Part shown: piece by piece, positions 47,476 through 57,053 of the stretch
Layout: every line of letters starts with the position of its first letter
How positions within the stretch are numbered: position 1 is the first letter of the stretch
Assembly: GCF_002934365.1 (NCBI RefSeq)
Contig: NZ_PTIY01000015.1
Coordinates: forward strand, 26,109-90,108
DNA from: Methylobacter tundripaludum
GTDB taxonomy: Bacteria > Pseudomonadota > Gammaproteobacteria > Methylococcales > Methylomonadaceae
DNA: 64,000 nt
Direction: 5' to 3'
Made by a program: the position numbers and the translations under genes
The notes under the pieces: model-generated
Database searches by the model: none
Seen by the model: only the letters and a program-made list of their open reading frames with translations
Told to the model about the DNA's origin: nothing

Positions 47476-48165
47476 TTACGCCGTCTTCTTTCTGGCAACA
47501 ATCACGCCGTCACGGGTCGGATTGATAAACGTGTCAAATTCAGGATCGTTAAAAATTAATTCATTGTGTTCCATAATCGCTTCAGTCCAGCCGGGGAAAA
47601 TATCGCTAGGGTTTTCCACTGCGACCCGGCCGCGCCACAGCACATTATCGGCGATATACAGCCCGCCGGGGCGAATCCTGTCTTTAGCCAGCTTCCAAAT
47701 CTCAGGATAATCGCCCTTGTCGACGTCGTTGTAGCAGATGTCGAATACCCCCTTAGTCTGGGCAAAAACGTCCTGAGCCATGCCTGCGCGAAAATCGACT
47801 CGATCCCACAACCCGGCGGCGCTGAGATATTGTTCGGCTTTTTCCTGATTCAGAAAGTCGGCGTCGGTGCAAATGACTCGGCCCTTTGAGCCGACCGCTC
47901 TGGCAAACCAATACGCCGAATAACCGTAACCGCTGCCGAATTCAAATACCTGTTCGGCATTGATCATTTTGGCCAGAGATTCGATAAACGCTCCCACCAA
48001 GCGGCCAATGATAGGGAAGTTGTTTTTCTGCGCCAGCGCTTCCATCTCGGTCAACACCGGATGATCGGTGTGCCGCAGCAAACCGTGCATATAATTCTCA
48101 ATGGCCGGGTTGACCGGGATTAATATGCCGGGATTTAAAACGGTTGGGGATTTTATGTCGGCCAT
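47476..48165 (-). CDS. O-methyltransferase, caffeoyl-CoA type
   Basis: A 229-residue SAM-dependent O-methyltransferase. The motif QVFEFGSGYGYSAYWFARAV is the SAM site, CTDADFLNQEKAEQYL the second block, and the metal-binding acidic residues lie in YNDVDKGDYPE and IADNVLWRGRV. The family methylates catechols, phenols or related acceptors; the substrate here is not known. Single gene with an ATG preceded by a weak ribosome-binding site. Confidence 0.88.
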   Translation of the reverse strand: MADIKSPTVLNPGILIPVNPAIENYMHGLLRHTDHPVLTEMEALAQKNNFPIIGRLVGAFIESLAKMINAEQVFEFGSGYGYSAYWFARAVGSKGRVICTDADFLNQEKAEQYLSAAGLWDRVDFRAGMAQDVFAQTKGVFDICYNDVDKGDYPEIWKLAKDRIRPGGLYIADNVLWRGRVAVENPSDIFPGWTEAIMEHNELIFNDPEFDTFINPTRDGVIVARKKTA

Positions 48166-48468
48166 TAGCTGTTCCTCATGTGTATGCTGTTGGAGTTGAC
48201 CTCCGTTACCCGTGTATCAGGTACGAAAGGCGGGTTGTGATTTAAAAAGGCGAGGGCTAAAACAACTCAACCCACGGAATATCGGTAAGAATGGCTAAAA
48301 ATTCATGTGTTAACGCTTGGTAATCCTAAGTTGTGTAGACCAGGAAAAAATTTGCCGTGCTGATAGAGTGAGACTCACCGGTACTCAGTCGCAATATGAA
48401 AGGTTTGATTATGCAGCGTTTATGTCAAAAATGGGATTTTTTTCGAGAATGAAAATTAAGCGGTTTGC
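48166..48468. other. Intergenic region, no gene seen
   Basis: About 303 bases between the O-methyltransferase and the fructosamine kinase-like gene. It would hold the promoter of the minus-strand methyltransferase. The plus frame at 48317-48514 overlaps the next gene's end and has no family character. Confidence 0.55.
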
Positions 48469-49350
48469 CTATTCCACTGCTTTTAATAATGTAGCGATCA
48501 TATTTTCCGCCTGATGCAGATAGCTTCGCCCGAACAGGTTCAGGTGATTGAGTATATGGTACAGGTTGTACAGCGTTTTTCTTCGGGCATAGCCCGGATC
48601 CAGCGGATAAACGGTTTTATAGGCCTGATAAAAGGCAGGGCCGAAGCCGCCGAATAACTCGGTCATCGCCAAATCCGTTTCCCGGTCGCCGAAGTAGCAG
48701 GCCGGATCGTAAATGACCGGATTGCCCTGATCGTCTGCCGCGGCATTGCCGCCCCATAAATCGCCATGCACCAAAGCCGGTTGCGGCCGGTAGCCGGAAA
48801 ACAACGGCTTTAAATTCGTACAGAGCTTTTCGCCCAGAGTTTGCAAGTTGCCGCCATACCCCTTGGCGGCCGCCAGTTTTAACTGATGTTCCAGGCGTTG
48901 TACGGACCAGAAGCTGATCCAGTCGTCATAACGGCCGTTGATTTGAGCGGTGCTGCCGATGGTGTTGTCCCTATGCCAACCGAAATAGGGCTGTTTTTGC
49001 CGATGCAGCTCTGCGAGTTGTTGCCCCAGCAACTGTTCCGAGCGGGTGGACAACCTATTTAAAGGGATATGCTCAAGCACCAAAAAGGCATGATCGGTTG
49101 TTTGGCCGCAAACAATCGGTTCCGGTACCCGGATAGCTTGAGCTTGCGCCAGAGCTTGCAGACCGGAGGCTTCGGCTTCGAACATCGCGACTTGTTCCGG
49201 GCGGTTCAGCTTGACAAAAAAGCTTTGGTTTTCCGCCAGTAACCGGTAAGCCGCATTAATATAGCCGCCCGCCAGCGGCTCGGCCGCCAGCAAGCGGAAA
49301 GGCTGCCCGGTTGCTGATTCTATTTGTTGAGCAATGGCCTGCCAATTCAT
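48469..49350 (-). CDS. Fructosamine-3-kinase family protein
   Basis: A 293-residue kinase-fold protein of the fructosamine kinase family, which phosphorylates glycated amines so that they break down. Visible are FRLLAAEPLAGGYINAAYRLLAENQSFFVKLN (ATP-binding lobe), HREKQ-type linker, the catalytic loop VHGDLWGGNAAADDQ and YDPACYFGDRETDLAMTELFGGF. Length is normal. It overlaps the YgjP gene stop by one base, so they form a small operon with the genes upstream. Confidence 0.9.
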   Translation of the reverse strand: MNWQAIAQQIESATGQPFRLLAAEPLAGGYINAAYRLLAENQSFFVKLNRPEQVAMFEAEASGLQALAQAQAIRVPEPIVCGQTTDHAFLVLEHIPLNRLSTRSEQLLGQQLAELHRQKQPYFGWHRDNTIGSTAQINGRYDDWISFWSVQRLEHQLKLAAAKGYGGNLQTLGEKLCTNLKPLFSGYRPQPALVHGDLWGGNAAADDQGNPVIYDPACYFGDRETDLAMTELFGGFGPAFYQAYKTVYPLDPGYARRKTLYNLYHILNHLNLFGRSYLHQAENMIATLLKAVE

Positions 49351-49853
49351 CAGTAGAGCTTGCCGGATAAATCCAAGTGAGTCAGATAAAGCCGCATATC
49401 CAGTTCAAACTGATGATAAGCCGGTTCCATGTGCAGGCATAGTTTGTAAAACGCCTTGTTGTGGTCCTTCTCTCTTAAATGCGCCAGTTCATGCACGACA
49501 ATCATCCTTAAAAATTCCAGCGGCACATTCTTAAACAGCGAGGCCACCCGGATTTCGTTTTTTGCCTTGTGTTTGCCGCCCTGTATCCTGGATATAAAAG
49601 TATGCAGGCCCAAGGCATGATGAAGATCTTTAATTTTGTCATCATAAATCACTTTGCTGAGCGGTTGGGATTGCTTCAGCAACGCATTCTTAAGGTCAAC
49701 GGTATAAGCATAAAGCGCCTTATCGGTCCTGATCGTATGGGCAAGCGGATATTTTTTTAGCAGCGTTTCGCCCAGCTTGTCCTTGTCGATCAACAGGCGG
49801 ACCTGATCGGTTACCTGTTCAGGGTAGCCGAGTAGATATTTTAATTCTGGCAT
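49350..49853 (-). CDS. YgjP-type metal-dependent hydrolase
   Basis: A 167-residue protein of the YgjP/DUF45 family, related to zinc metallopeptidases. The zinc site is HELAHLREKDHNKAF (HExxH-like with a third His). The family often sits near other hydrolase genes and has no certain substrate. It starts 3 bases after the hotdog gene stop. Confidence 0.86.
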   Translation of the reverse strand: MPELKYLLGYPEQVTDQVRLLIDKDKLGETLLKKYPLAHTIRTDKALYAYTVDLKNALLKQSQPLSKVIYDDKIKDLHHALGLHTFISRIQGGKHKAKNEIRVASLFKNVPLEFLRMIVVHELAHLREKDHNKAFYKLCLHMEPAYHQFELDMRLYLTHLDLSGKLY

Positions 49854-49856
49854 AAC

Positions 49857-50792
49857 TTATTGCTTTAGCGATTTCAGTATTTGCTCTAACGGAGCGAGCG
49901 AGATCAGCGCCCGGTAAAGCACTGTTTTATCTTCCAGCAGACCGTAACATTCGTAGTGATAAGGCGAGTCTATCGTGCGGCCGATGCCTTCCTTCCTGGA
50001 TTCCGGCGGGATTTGCCTGATTAGTATATACAGCGCATCGCCGGATTTCAGTTGAGCCAGATAGGTGCGATCAATGCTGATTTTATGCGACATATACACC
50101 AGCGGATTACGTTCAAAATCATGTTTTTCTATAACCGCTTTTTCCAGCAAGGCGCTGGATATAAGGCTGCATGGGAATATTTCAGGGAATATGGCTTTAT
50201 TGTTGAACGGATCGAAAAAAGCATCCTGATCGACCAGGGAGCCGCATAAAAAGTTTTTGGCATTGCTGGTTGTGATGAATTTTCGTTTCAGGAAATAACT
50301 GCTGCCGGATATAAAAGACCGGTCGGGGTGCTGATTCAGTACGCCAAACTGCGGAATATCGGGGTTGGGCAGAACTAATGCAAATTTGGATTCTTTTTTG
50401 TAGCCCAGCAAGGCCAATGCTCCGCCGGATTTAACGGTAACCCTGTTGCTGAGAACCGTTTCCGGTTCTTCCGTAAATTGCGATTTTTTTATATCGACCG
50501 ATACCACTTGTCCGGGCTTGACCGCGTTAACAAAAGAAAACTGGTAGTTGCTAAAACGCAGGTTCCTGTCGCTGATCAGCGCATTTTCATTATGCAGCTT
50601 GCGATAAAGAAAAATCTTGTGCTCAAGCAATGATTCCAATTGAAACCCGAGTGCAATCGGGCCCTGGAACGGATTGTGATTGATGCGCAGCCACCTGTTC
50701 CTGTCGTGGAACAGGTTGAAATCGTCGGTCGCATTACGTGCAACATCAATATGTATTTGATTGAAAACATCCGAACTGTCTGATGTATGCAT
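49857..50792 (-). CDS. Putative double hotdog-fold protein
   Basis: A 311-residue protein that looks like two fused hotdog domains. The first half has ATDDFNLFHDRNRW and NPFQGPIALGFQLESLLE, similar to the D-x-N-x-x-H and G-x-x-x-P-G-F segments of MaoC-like hydratases. The second half (FPEIFPCSLISSALLEKAV and LKSGDALYILIRQIPPESRKEG) fits the companion fold. The usual active-site Asp/His pair is incomplete, so it may bind an acyl group without hydrating it. I cannot name the family with certainty. Confidence 0.6.
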   Translation of the reverse strand: MHTSDSSDVFNQIHIDVARNATDDFNLFHDRNRWLRINHNPFQGPIALGFQLESLLEHKIFLYRKLHNENALISDRNLRFSNYQFSFVNAVKPGQVVSVDIKKSQFTEEPETVLSNRVTVKSGGALALLGYKKESKFALVLPNPDIPQFGVLNQHPDRSFISGSSYFLKRKFITTSNAKNFLCGSLVDQDAFFDPFNNKAIFPEIFPCSLISSALLEKAVIEKHDFERNPLVYMSHKISIDRTYLAQLKSGDALYILIRQIPPESRKEGIGRTIDSPYHYECYGLLEDKTVLYRALISLAPLEQILKSLKQ

Positions 50793-50992
50793 AGCGCCTC
50801 AACGATTAAATTTCCGGTAACTATTTAGCGCCATCAAACACAATGAAATACGGATGACGCAGATGAATATGATGGGCACAGATTTAAAGGCGAGAGTTGA
50901 ATCGCGCAATGATTTGTAACCTTATTTAATCATAATTATCAGCGTTCTATTTTTTTATTTGGCGGCTGAATGGCGGTTTATTTTGCGATAGT

Positions 50993-51880
50993 GCTTTAAT
51001 CGATGAAGCGCCGGGTCAAGTCGCCAAATTCATCGATTCGGCGGTCACGCAGGAACGGCCATATTTGCCTGACCCGCTCGGCTCGAGCTCTATCAATCGT
51101 ACAACTTAGCAGTTGGGTTTCGGAATCATCCGCGCTGGCGATGATTTCTCCCTGCGGTCCGGCGATAAAGCTGTTGCCCCAGAAGTTGATGCCGGACGCC
51201 GAGTCCGGCGCCTGTTCAAAGCCGATGCGGTTGCAGGAAATGACCGGAATGCCGTTGGCGACCGCATGGGAGCGCTGAATGGTAATCCAGGCATTCAATT
51301 GGCGTTGCTGCTCTTCGGGAGTATCTTCAGGATCCCAGCCTATCGCAGTCGGGTAAATCAATAATTCGGCACCGGCCAAAGCCATCAGTCTGGCTGCTTC
51401 AGGGTACCATTGATCCCAGCACACCAATACGCCTAACTTGCCGATAGACGTTTCGATCGGCTTAAAGCCCAAATCGCCGGGCGTAAAATAATATTTTTCA
51501 TAAAAACCCGGGTCGTCGGGGATATGCATTTTCCGGTACTTACCGGCAATGCTGCCGTCCTTGTCGAAAACAACGGCGGTATTGTGATAAAGCCCAGGCG
51601 CTCTTTTTTCAAAGATGGTCGAGACGATGACGATGTTCAGCTTTTTAGCCACAGCGGACAGAATTTCAGTGGCCGGGCCGGGAATAGGCTGGGCGAGATC
51701 GAAGTTATTATAGTCTTCGCTCTGACAGAAATACGGTCCCAGATGCAGTTCGGGCAATACCACCAAGTCGGCATTGCCGGCTGCTGCCTCATGGATTTTG
51801 GCTATGGAAAAATCAAGGTTGGTTTGTCTGTCTGCATTGCAGGGCTGTTGAACAGCGCTAACGAGTAATGTCGATTTCAT
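50993..51880 (-). CDS. aguB: N-carbamoylputrescine amidase
   Basis: AguB cleaves N-carbamoylputrescine to putrescine, CO2 and ammonia. The 294-residue nitrilase-type enzyme has the Glu-Lys-Cys triad: VVLPELHLGPYFCQSED, YRKMHIPDDPGFYEKYYFTPGD and GVLVCWDQWYPEAARLMALAGAEL. I chose the ATG at 51880; the longer upstream frame (to 51955) adds a tail not typical of the family. With aguA it forms the agmatine route to putrescine. Confidence 0.93.
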
Positions 51881-52041
51881 GATTGGGAGAGTGTAATGGT
51901 TTTTAATGGGCGTTATTTTATAACGATTTAGCGACAGTAAATAACCAAACTGCATTTTCGTTGTGAAAATGGGACGAACGCGATGCCGGAGCCGATCCCA
52001 CGCCGGAGCGTGAGATCGATGTGAATGTATGGGGCTTTCGT

Positions 52042-53073
52042 TTAAACCGCAGCGCGCGCTCCCAGAGCCCCTTCAGGAAACTGCATAGTCATGCAGTGCA
52101 AGCTGCCGTACTGATGCACCAAGGGTTGGCATGGAACGCCGATGATCTCGCGGCCAGGAAAACAACCGGCCAAACGTTCCAACGCAACCGCATCCATCGG
52201 GTCTCCGTAAACCGGCACCATGACGGCGCGATTGATGATCAGGAAGTTGGAGTAATTGGCCGGGAGTTGCTGCCCGTCCTCATCGTAAATCGGTTTCGGC
52301 AACGGCAACGGCACCAGATGATAGACATCGCCATCATGAGTTCTCAGTGCCTGTAGTTGCGTTTCCATGAATTTCAGGCTGGTGTAGTGCGGGTCATCGG
52401 CGTCGTCGCAGCTGGTGTAGGCGATGGTGGTGGCGGAGCAAAAGCGCGCCAGGGTATCGATATGGGCATCGGTGTCGTCGCCGGTCAGGTTTTCCTGGTC
52501 CAGCCAGAATACCCGTTTTGCGCCAAGATGCTGAAGCAGTTGCTGTTCTATATCTTGTTGGCTCAGGCCTTTGTTACGGTTCGGGTTTAACAGGCATTGT
52601 TTGGTGGTCAGGATGGTGTCTATGCCGTCGCTCTCGACGCTGCCGCCTTCCAGAATAAAGTCCACGTCGGTATGGCTGGCGCCTTTAAAGGGTTTGGCGT
52701 TCAGCAGCTTATGATTGAGAGCGTTGTCGTTTTGGTGCGAGTATTTCTCGCCCCAGCCGTTGAACAGAAAGTTCATGTGCGTGATGGCGCCGTCTTTTTC
52801 GACGCTTAGAAAAACGGTGTCCCTGACCCAGATGTCATTCACAGCGGCGTGGATGAAGTCGATATTGTCGGGCTTGCTGATCAAGGTCTGGATATGCTGC
52901 TGATGGCTGTCATCCCTGCATACGATAAGCAGTTTTTGATATTGGCTGATGGTGTCGGCTATAACGCTGTAGGATTGTTCTACGGCTTCAAGATTACGAA
53001 AGTCGCCGGTTTTATGCGGCCACGCGATTAAAACAGCGGATTGTTTTTCCCATTCTGCTGGAAATCTGTTCAT
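52042..53073 (-). CDS. aguA: Agmatine deiminase
   Basis: AguA turns agmatine into N-carbamoylputrescine. The 343-residue enzyme begins FPAEWEKQSAVLIAWPHKTGDF, has VNDIWVRDTVF, ILEGGSVESDGIDTILTTKQCLLNPNRN, HIDTLARFC and the catalytic Cys in YGSLHCMTMQFP near the C-terminus. All fit the PPAD-like family. It starts after recN with 5 bases between and its stop is 162 bases before the aguB start. Confidence 0.94.
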   Translation of the reverse strand: MNRFPAEWEKQSAVLIAWPHKTGDFRNLEAVEQSYSVIADTISQYQKLLIVCRDDSHQQHIQTLISKPDNIDFIHAAVNDIWVRDTVFLSVEKDGAITHMNFLFNGWGEKYSHQNDNALNHKLLNAKPFKGASHTDVDFILEGGSVESDGIDTILTTKQCLLNPNRNKGLSQQDIEQQLLQHLGAKRVFWLDQENLTGDDTDAHIDTLARFCSATTIAYTSCDDADDPHYTSLKFMETQLQALRTHDGDVYHLVPLPLPKPIYDEDGQQLPANYSNFLIINRAVMVPVYGDPMDAVALERLAGCFPGREIIGVPCQPLVHQYGSLHCMTMQFPEGALGARAAV

Positions 53074-53078
53074 AAGTT

Positions 53079-54785
53079 TTAGTTTCCTGTAATTGTATGT
53101 TCCGGTTGTTTGTCGAAATTTGAGTGGAGCAACATTTCTTTAGCATGCGCCAAGGTGTTGGCGGTGATATTGACGCCGCCGAGCATTCTGGCGATTTCTT
53201 CAACGCGCTCTTCGGTTTCCAGTAACCGGACATTGGAAGAAGTAATATCGGTTTGGTTGTTCTTTTCAACGTAGAGATGGTGGTGCGCTTGTGCAGCGAC
53301 TTGTGGAAGGTGGGTGACGCACATGACTTGCCGGTTATGGCTTAAGCTGCGCAGTTTTTGTCCGACGATTTCGGCAATGCCTCCTCCTATGCCTGAGTCT
53401 ACCTCATCAAAAATCATGGTCGGGGTGGTTTTATCACTGGACGTGGTGACTTGAATCGCGAGGCTGATGCGCGACAGTTCGCCGCCGGAAGCCACTTTAG
53501 CCAGTGGTTTTGCTGGCAGGCCGGGATTGGCGCTGACCAGGAATTCGATTTTATCTTTGCCGTTCAGTTTGGGGGACTCGCTATCCAGCGTGCCTATGTC
53601 GATTAGAAATTCGCCTTGCGGCATGCCCAGTTCCTTGATCATCGCTGAAATTTGCTGTTGCAGTTTTTTGCCGCTAAGAAGGCGTTGCCCGGACAATTCG
53701 GCGGCCAGTTGGTGGTATTGGTCGTGCAATTGCTTGGCGCTTGCGGTTAAGGTCTCGATGCGCTCGCTGCTGTGAGTCAGCCCGTCGAGTTCCTGTTCAA
53801 GCTTGCTGACCAGTTCCGGCAGCTCGTCCGGGGTAACGTGATGTTTGCGGCTGAGGTTGTGAATAATGCCGAGCTGGTTTTCCAATTCTTGCAGGCGGTG
53901 CGGGTCGGCCTCTTGCGATTCGAGAAAACGGCGCAATTGCAGCGACGCCTCTTCGACCTGAATTTGGGCTTCGGACAGCATGGTGCAGATTTCGTTTAAT
54001 TCGGGCGCAAATTGGGCAATGTAGTTTAATTCGACCAGGCTGTGGTTCAGTATTTGATTGACCGATTGCCGGTCGTCTTCATACAGCAGGTCGACCTGAG
54101 CCTGTCCGGTGATTAATATCTGCCCCAGATTGGCCAGCTTGCCGTGCTCTTCGGAAAGCTCGGCATAGCTGAAATTCGCCAGATCCAGCTGCTGCAATTC
54201 TTCAATCTGGTAGCGCAGCAATTCTTCGCGTTCGGTTTGGTCGACGCCGGCTTTAATCAGGCTTGCCAGCTCTTTATTGGTCTGGTGCCATTCCCGGTAA
54301 CAGGCATTGACGCTGTCCAGCAGAGGCTGGTTTTTTGCGTAGACATCCAGCAGGCGGCGTTGCTCGTCGGCATTGAGCAGGGTCAAGTGCGCATGTTGGC
54401 CGTGAATTTCGACCAGCTTTTCGCTAAGCTCCTGCAAGGCCTGTAGGGTGACAGGGCGGTTGTTGATGTATGCTTTGGAGCGGCCGTCGCTATTTACAAC
54501 GCGGCGGATCAGGCATTGGTGATCGGCATCCAGCTCGTTGTGCTTCAACCATTGCTGCGCCAGCGGCGCATCGGCCAAATCGAATTCCAGGTTAATCTCG
54601 GCGCGATTACTGTCGGGGCGCACATAGCCCGAATCGGCCCGGTCGCCCAAGGCGAGTCCCAACGCGGTCAATAAAATGGACTTGCCTGCCCCGGTTTCGC
54701 CGGTCAGCACCGACATGCCTTTTTCCAGGTCGAGATCCAGTGATTTAACGACGGCGAGGTCGATGATATTAAGGTTCAATAGCAT
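53079..54785 (-). CDS. recN: DNA repair protein RecN
   Basis: RecN is an SMC-like protein acting early in double-strand break repair. The 568-residue protein from MLLNLNIIDLAVVKSLDLDLEKG has Walker A (LTGETGAGKSILLTALGLALGDRAD), a central coiled coil (about 140-370), the signature VASGGELSRISLAIQV and Walker B (TMIFDEVDSGIGGGIAEIVG). I prefer the ATG at 54785 over the upstream 54806. Its start overlaps the nadK end by 17 bases. Confidence 0.96.
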   Translation of the reverse strand: MLLNLNIIDLAVVKSLDLDLEKGMSVLTGETGAGKSILLTALGLALGDRADSGYVRPDSNRAEINLEFDLADAPLAQQWLKHNELDADHQCLIRRVVNSDGRSKAYINNRPVTLQALQELSEKLVEIHGQHAHLTLLNADEQRRLLDVYAKNQPLLDSVNACYREWHQTNKELASLIKAGVDQTEREELLRYQIEELQQLDLANFSYAELSEEHGKLANLGQILITGQAQVDLLYEDDRQSVNQILNHSLVELNYIAQFAPELNEICTMLSEAQIQVEEASLQLRRFLESQEADPHRLQELENQLGIIHNLSRKHHVTPDELPELVSKLEQELDGLTHSSERIETLTASAKQLHDQYHQLAAELSGQRLLSGKKLQQQISAMIKELGMPQGEFLIDIGTLDSESPKLNGKDKIEFLVSANPGLPAKPLAKVASGGELSRISLAIQVTTSSDKTTPTMIFDEVDSGIGGGIAEIVGQKLRSLSHNRQVMCVTHLPQVAAQAHHHLYVEKNNQTDITSSNVRLLETEERVEEIARMLGGVNITANTLAHAKEMLLHSNFDKQPEHTITGN

Positions 54786-55674
54786 GATTGTCTGTGTGGT
54801 AACCACTGCTCCAGTTTAATTTTTCCCTGAGGATATGAAAGAAATCATGGCCTTCAGGATGCAAAATTCTAATCGGTTTGGGTTCTTTCTTTATCAAAAT
54901 CTTGTCGCTGATTAAAACTTCGGGAATTTCAATATGATCGCAAGTCACCAAGGCGTTGATTTGTTTGGTCTGGCAAAAGCTGATTTCAATTTCAGCCGAA
55001 TCGTTGATTACGATAGGCCGGTTCGACAAGGTATGGGGATTAAGCGGCACCAGTACCAGCGCGTTTAACGCAGGATGCAAAATCGGCCCGCCGGCGGACA
55101 GGGAATAAGCGGTCGATCCGGTCGGCGTGGAAATAATCAGGCCGTCGGAGCGCTGGGAATTTAAAAATACGTTATCGATTTTGGTGATGATCTCTATCAT
55201 GCTGGGCGTTACCCAGCGGTGGACGACCACTTCATTGACGGCGGTTTCTTCGTGGATAACGTGCCCTTCACGGATGATCTTGGTGCGCAATAAATAGCGT
55301 TTTTCCTCCGTGTAATGGCCTTGAAGGATATGAATCAGCTTATCGGACAGCTCGTCGGGCGATATGTCCACCAGAAAGCCAAGACGCCCCAGGTTGATGC
55401 CGATCAACGGAATATCGTATTCGACAATCGCGCGGGCGGCGGCAAGAAAAGTGCCGTCGCCGCCAACGGCGATAACCAGGTCGCAATGCCGGCCCAGTGT
55501 GTCTATGGAGCAGGATTTAACGGACGGATTGCCAATAAAATGCGCGCTGTCTTTTGCAACAATGACCGTGTACCGGTGTTGCTTTAAAAAAGCATGCAGC
55601 GAGGTCAACGTCGCGGCTATGCTTGGGTCGCTGGGTTTGCCTATGATGCCGATGGTCTCAAAAGGAGTCTGCAT
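54769..55674 (-). CDS. nadK: NAD kinase
   Basis: NAD kinase phosphorylates NAD+ to NADP+. The 301-residue protein starts MQTPFETIGIIGKPSDPSIAATL (ATG 55674), has the GGDGT motif in AVGGDGTFLAAAR, GINLGRLGFLVDI, NEVVVHR and DGLIISTPTGSTAYSLSAGGPI. The frame stays open upstream to 55905, but these extra 77 residues are not family-like, so I use the later start. In gammaproteobacteria nadK-recN is a standard pair, and is so here. Confidence 0.95.
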   Translation of the reverse strand: MQTPFETIGIIGKPSDPSIAATLTSLHAFLKQHRYTVIVAKDSAHFIGNPSVKSCSIDTLGRHCDLVIAVGGDGTFLAAARAIVEYDIPLIGINLGRLGFLVDISPDELSDKLIHILQGHYTEEKRYLLRTKIIREGHVIHEETAVNEVVVHRWVTPSMIEIITKIDNVFLNSQRSDGLIISTPTGSTAYSLSAGGPILHPALNALVLVPLNPHTLSNRPIVINDSAEIEISFCQTKQINALVTCDHIEIPEVLISDKILIKKEPKPIRILHPEGHDFFHILREKLNWSSGYHTDNHAIEP

Positions 55675-55904
55675 TGTTTGGATAACAATCATGAAATGAA
55701 TTTGATTATACAAAAAATCCCAGGCAAGCCAACGAGTATTACTGATTCCCCGGATATTTCGGATGCCGTGCGGCGCGGTTTTGCCTTTTAACTTGATATT
55801 TTTCAACAATAGACACAATCTATGTAAACGGCTTGATGGAATCGGTTGGCAAAGCTGTGAAGACTGTAAGGCCGGTGTGAAATTATTAATTAAGGGGATT
55901 AACA

Positions 55905-56510
55905 ATGAAACTATTGCACAGAAAAGACCTGTTCGGCTGGTCGGAATTCAATCGGGAGCGCAACCTCGATTTTCATAGCGTGCTTTGGGTACGCGAGGAC
56001 GGTAATGTCTTGATCGATCCGTTGCCGATGTCCGAACACGATCACAGTCACCTGCAAAGCCTGGGCGGGGTCAGTTTTATCGTGATCACCAACAGCGACC
56101 ATTGCCGCGACGCCGAACATATAGCCGAGGTGACCGGTGCTGCGATTTACGGGCCGGCAGCCGAGGAAGAAACTTTTCCGCTGGCATGCGCCCGCTGGCT
56201 TCACGATGAGGAAGAAATCGTTCCGGGGCTGGTAGCGTACCAGCTTAACGGTTCTAAAACGCCGGGAGAATTGGCCTTGCTTTTGAAGCACAGCACGTTG
56301 ATAACCGGGGATTTAATCCGCTGCCATATCGGTGGCGAATTGTGCATGTTGCCGGACGAAAAGCTGAAGGATAAAGCCAAGGCCGTTCAATCGGTCAAAC
56401 GCATCGCCGATTTGCCCGATATTAAAGCCGTTTTAACCGGAGACGGTTGGCCGCTGTTCAATCACGGCGGCGAAGCCTTGCACCGTCTGGCAAGATCGTT
56501 GAACCAATAG
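55905..56510 (+). CDS. MBL-fold metallo-hydrolase-like protein
   Basis: A 201-residue protein with a metallo-beta-lactamase fold in outline: VLIDPLPMSEHDHSHLQSLGG, VITNSDHCRDAEHIAEVTGA (in place of HxHxDH) and the later ELALLLKHSTLITGDLIRCH and VLTGDGWPLFNHGGEALHRL (the final His). The first metal motif is altered (NSDHCRD), so metal binding and activity are uncertain. AAGGGGATTAACA precedes the ATG. Confidence 0.75.
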   Translation: MKLLHRKDLFGWSEFNRERNLDFHSVLWVREDGNVLIDPLPMSEHDHSHLQSLGGVSFIVITNSDHCRDAEHIAEVTGAAIYGPAAEEETFPLACARWLHDEEEIVPGLVAYQLNGSKTPGELALLLKHSTLITGDLIRCHIGGELCMLPDEKLKDKAKAVQSVKRIADLPDIKAVLTGDGWPLFNHGGEALHRLARSLNQ

Positions 56511-56573
56511 GTGACTTTTTCTTCTACAATATGCCGCTTGGCGGCGTCTTAAGACATACAGCGGGTTTTGTTA

Positions 56574-57008
56574 ATGTGGGTACAAAAAGAGTTTTCATTG
56601 CCGGAAAAAAGCCGGGGCTTTCACCTGATCACCGGTGAAATCCTGAGCGTTATTCCCGAATTGGCTGCCGTCAAGTGCGGATTGCTGCACCTTTTTATCA
56701 AGCATACTTCGGCGTCGTTGACGGTTAATGAGAATGCGGACCCGACGGTGCGCCAGGATCTGGAAAGCCACTTTAATAGATTTGTGCCGGAAGGCGCACC
56801 TTATTATAAGCATGCCTATGAAGGCGACGATGACATGCCGGCCCACATCAAAAACACCCTGTTGGGTTCCAGTTGCAGTATTCCGATTACCGATGGCAAG
56901 CTTAACTTAGGGATCTGGCAAGGCATTTACTTGTGCGAGCACCGCAACCGGGGCGGCGGCAGGCGTATCGTAGCCACTATACAAGGACAGGCTAAAGCCA
57001 CTGGGTAG
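56574..57008 (+). CDS. YjbQ-family protein
   Basis: A 144-residue protein of the YjbQ/UPF0047 family, which has a weak thiamine-phosphate synthase activity in some members and unknown physiological role. The core HTSASLTVNENADPTVRQDLESHFNRFVPEG and the end GKLNLGIWQGIYLCEHRNRGGGRRIVATIQG are highly conserved. ATG chosen at 56574, two codons inside the longest frame. Confidence 0.92.
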   Translation: MWVQKEFSLPEKSRGFHLITGEILSVIPELAAVKCGLLHLFIKHTSASLTVNENADPTVRQDLESHFNRFVPEGAPYYKHAYEGDDDMPAHIKNTLLGSSCSIPITDGKLNLGIWQGIYLCEHRNRGGGRRIVATIQGQAKATG

Positions 57009-57053
57009 ACCTGGCGGTTGGTAGTCAATAGTTCAGGACATTGAGAGAGCATT

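Noticed and set aside
48317..48514. Plus-strand frame overlapping the fructosamine kinase-like gene end
   Set aside because: Overlaps a well-supported gene and has no protein character.
55675..55905. 77-residue N-terminal extension of NAD kinase
   Set aside because: Open by chance; the family starts at the ATG at 55674, and the extension overlaps the promoter region of the divergent MBL-fold gene.
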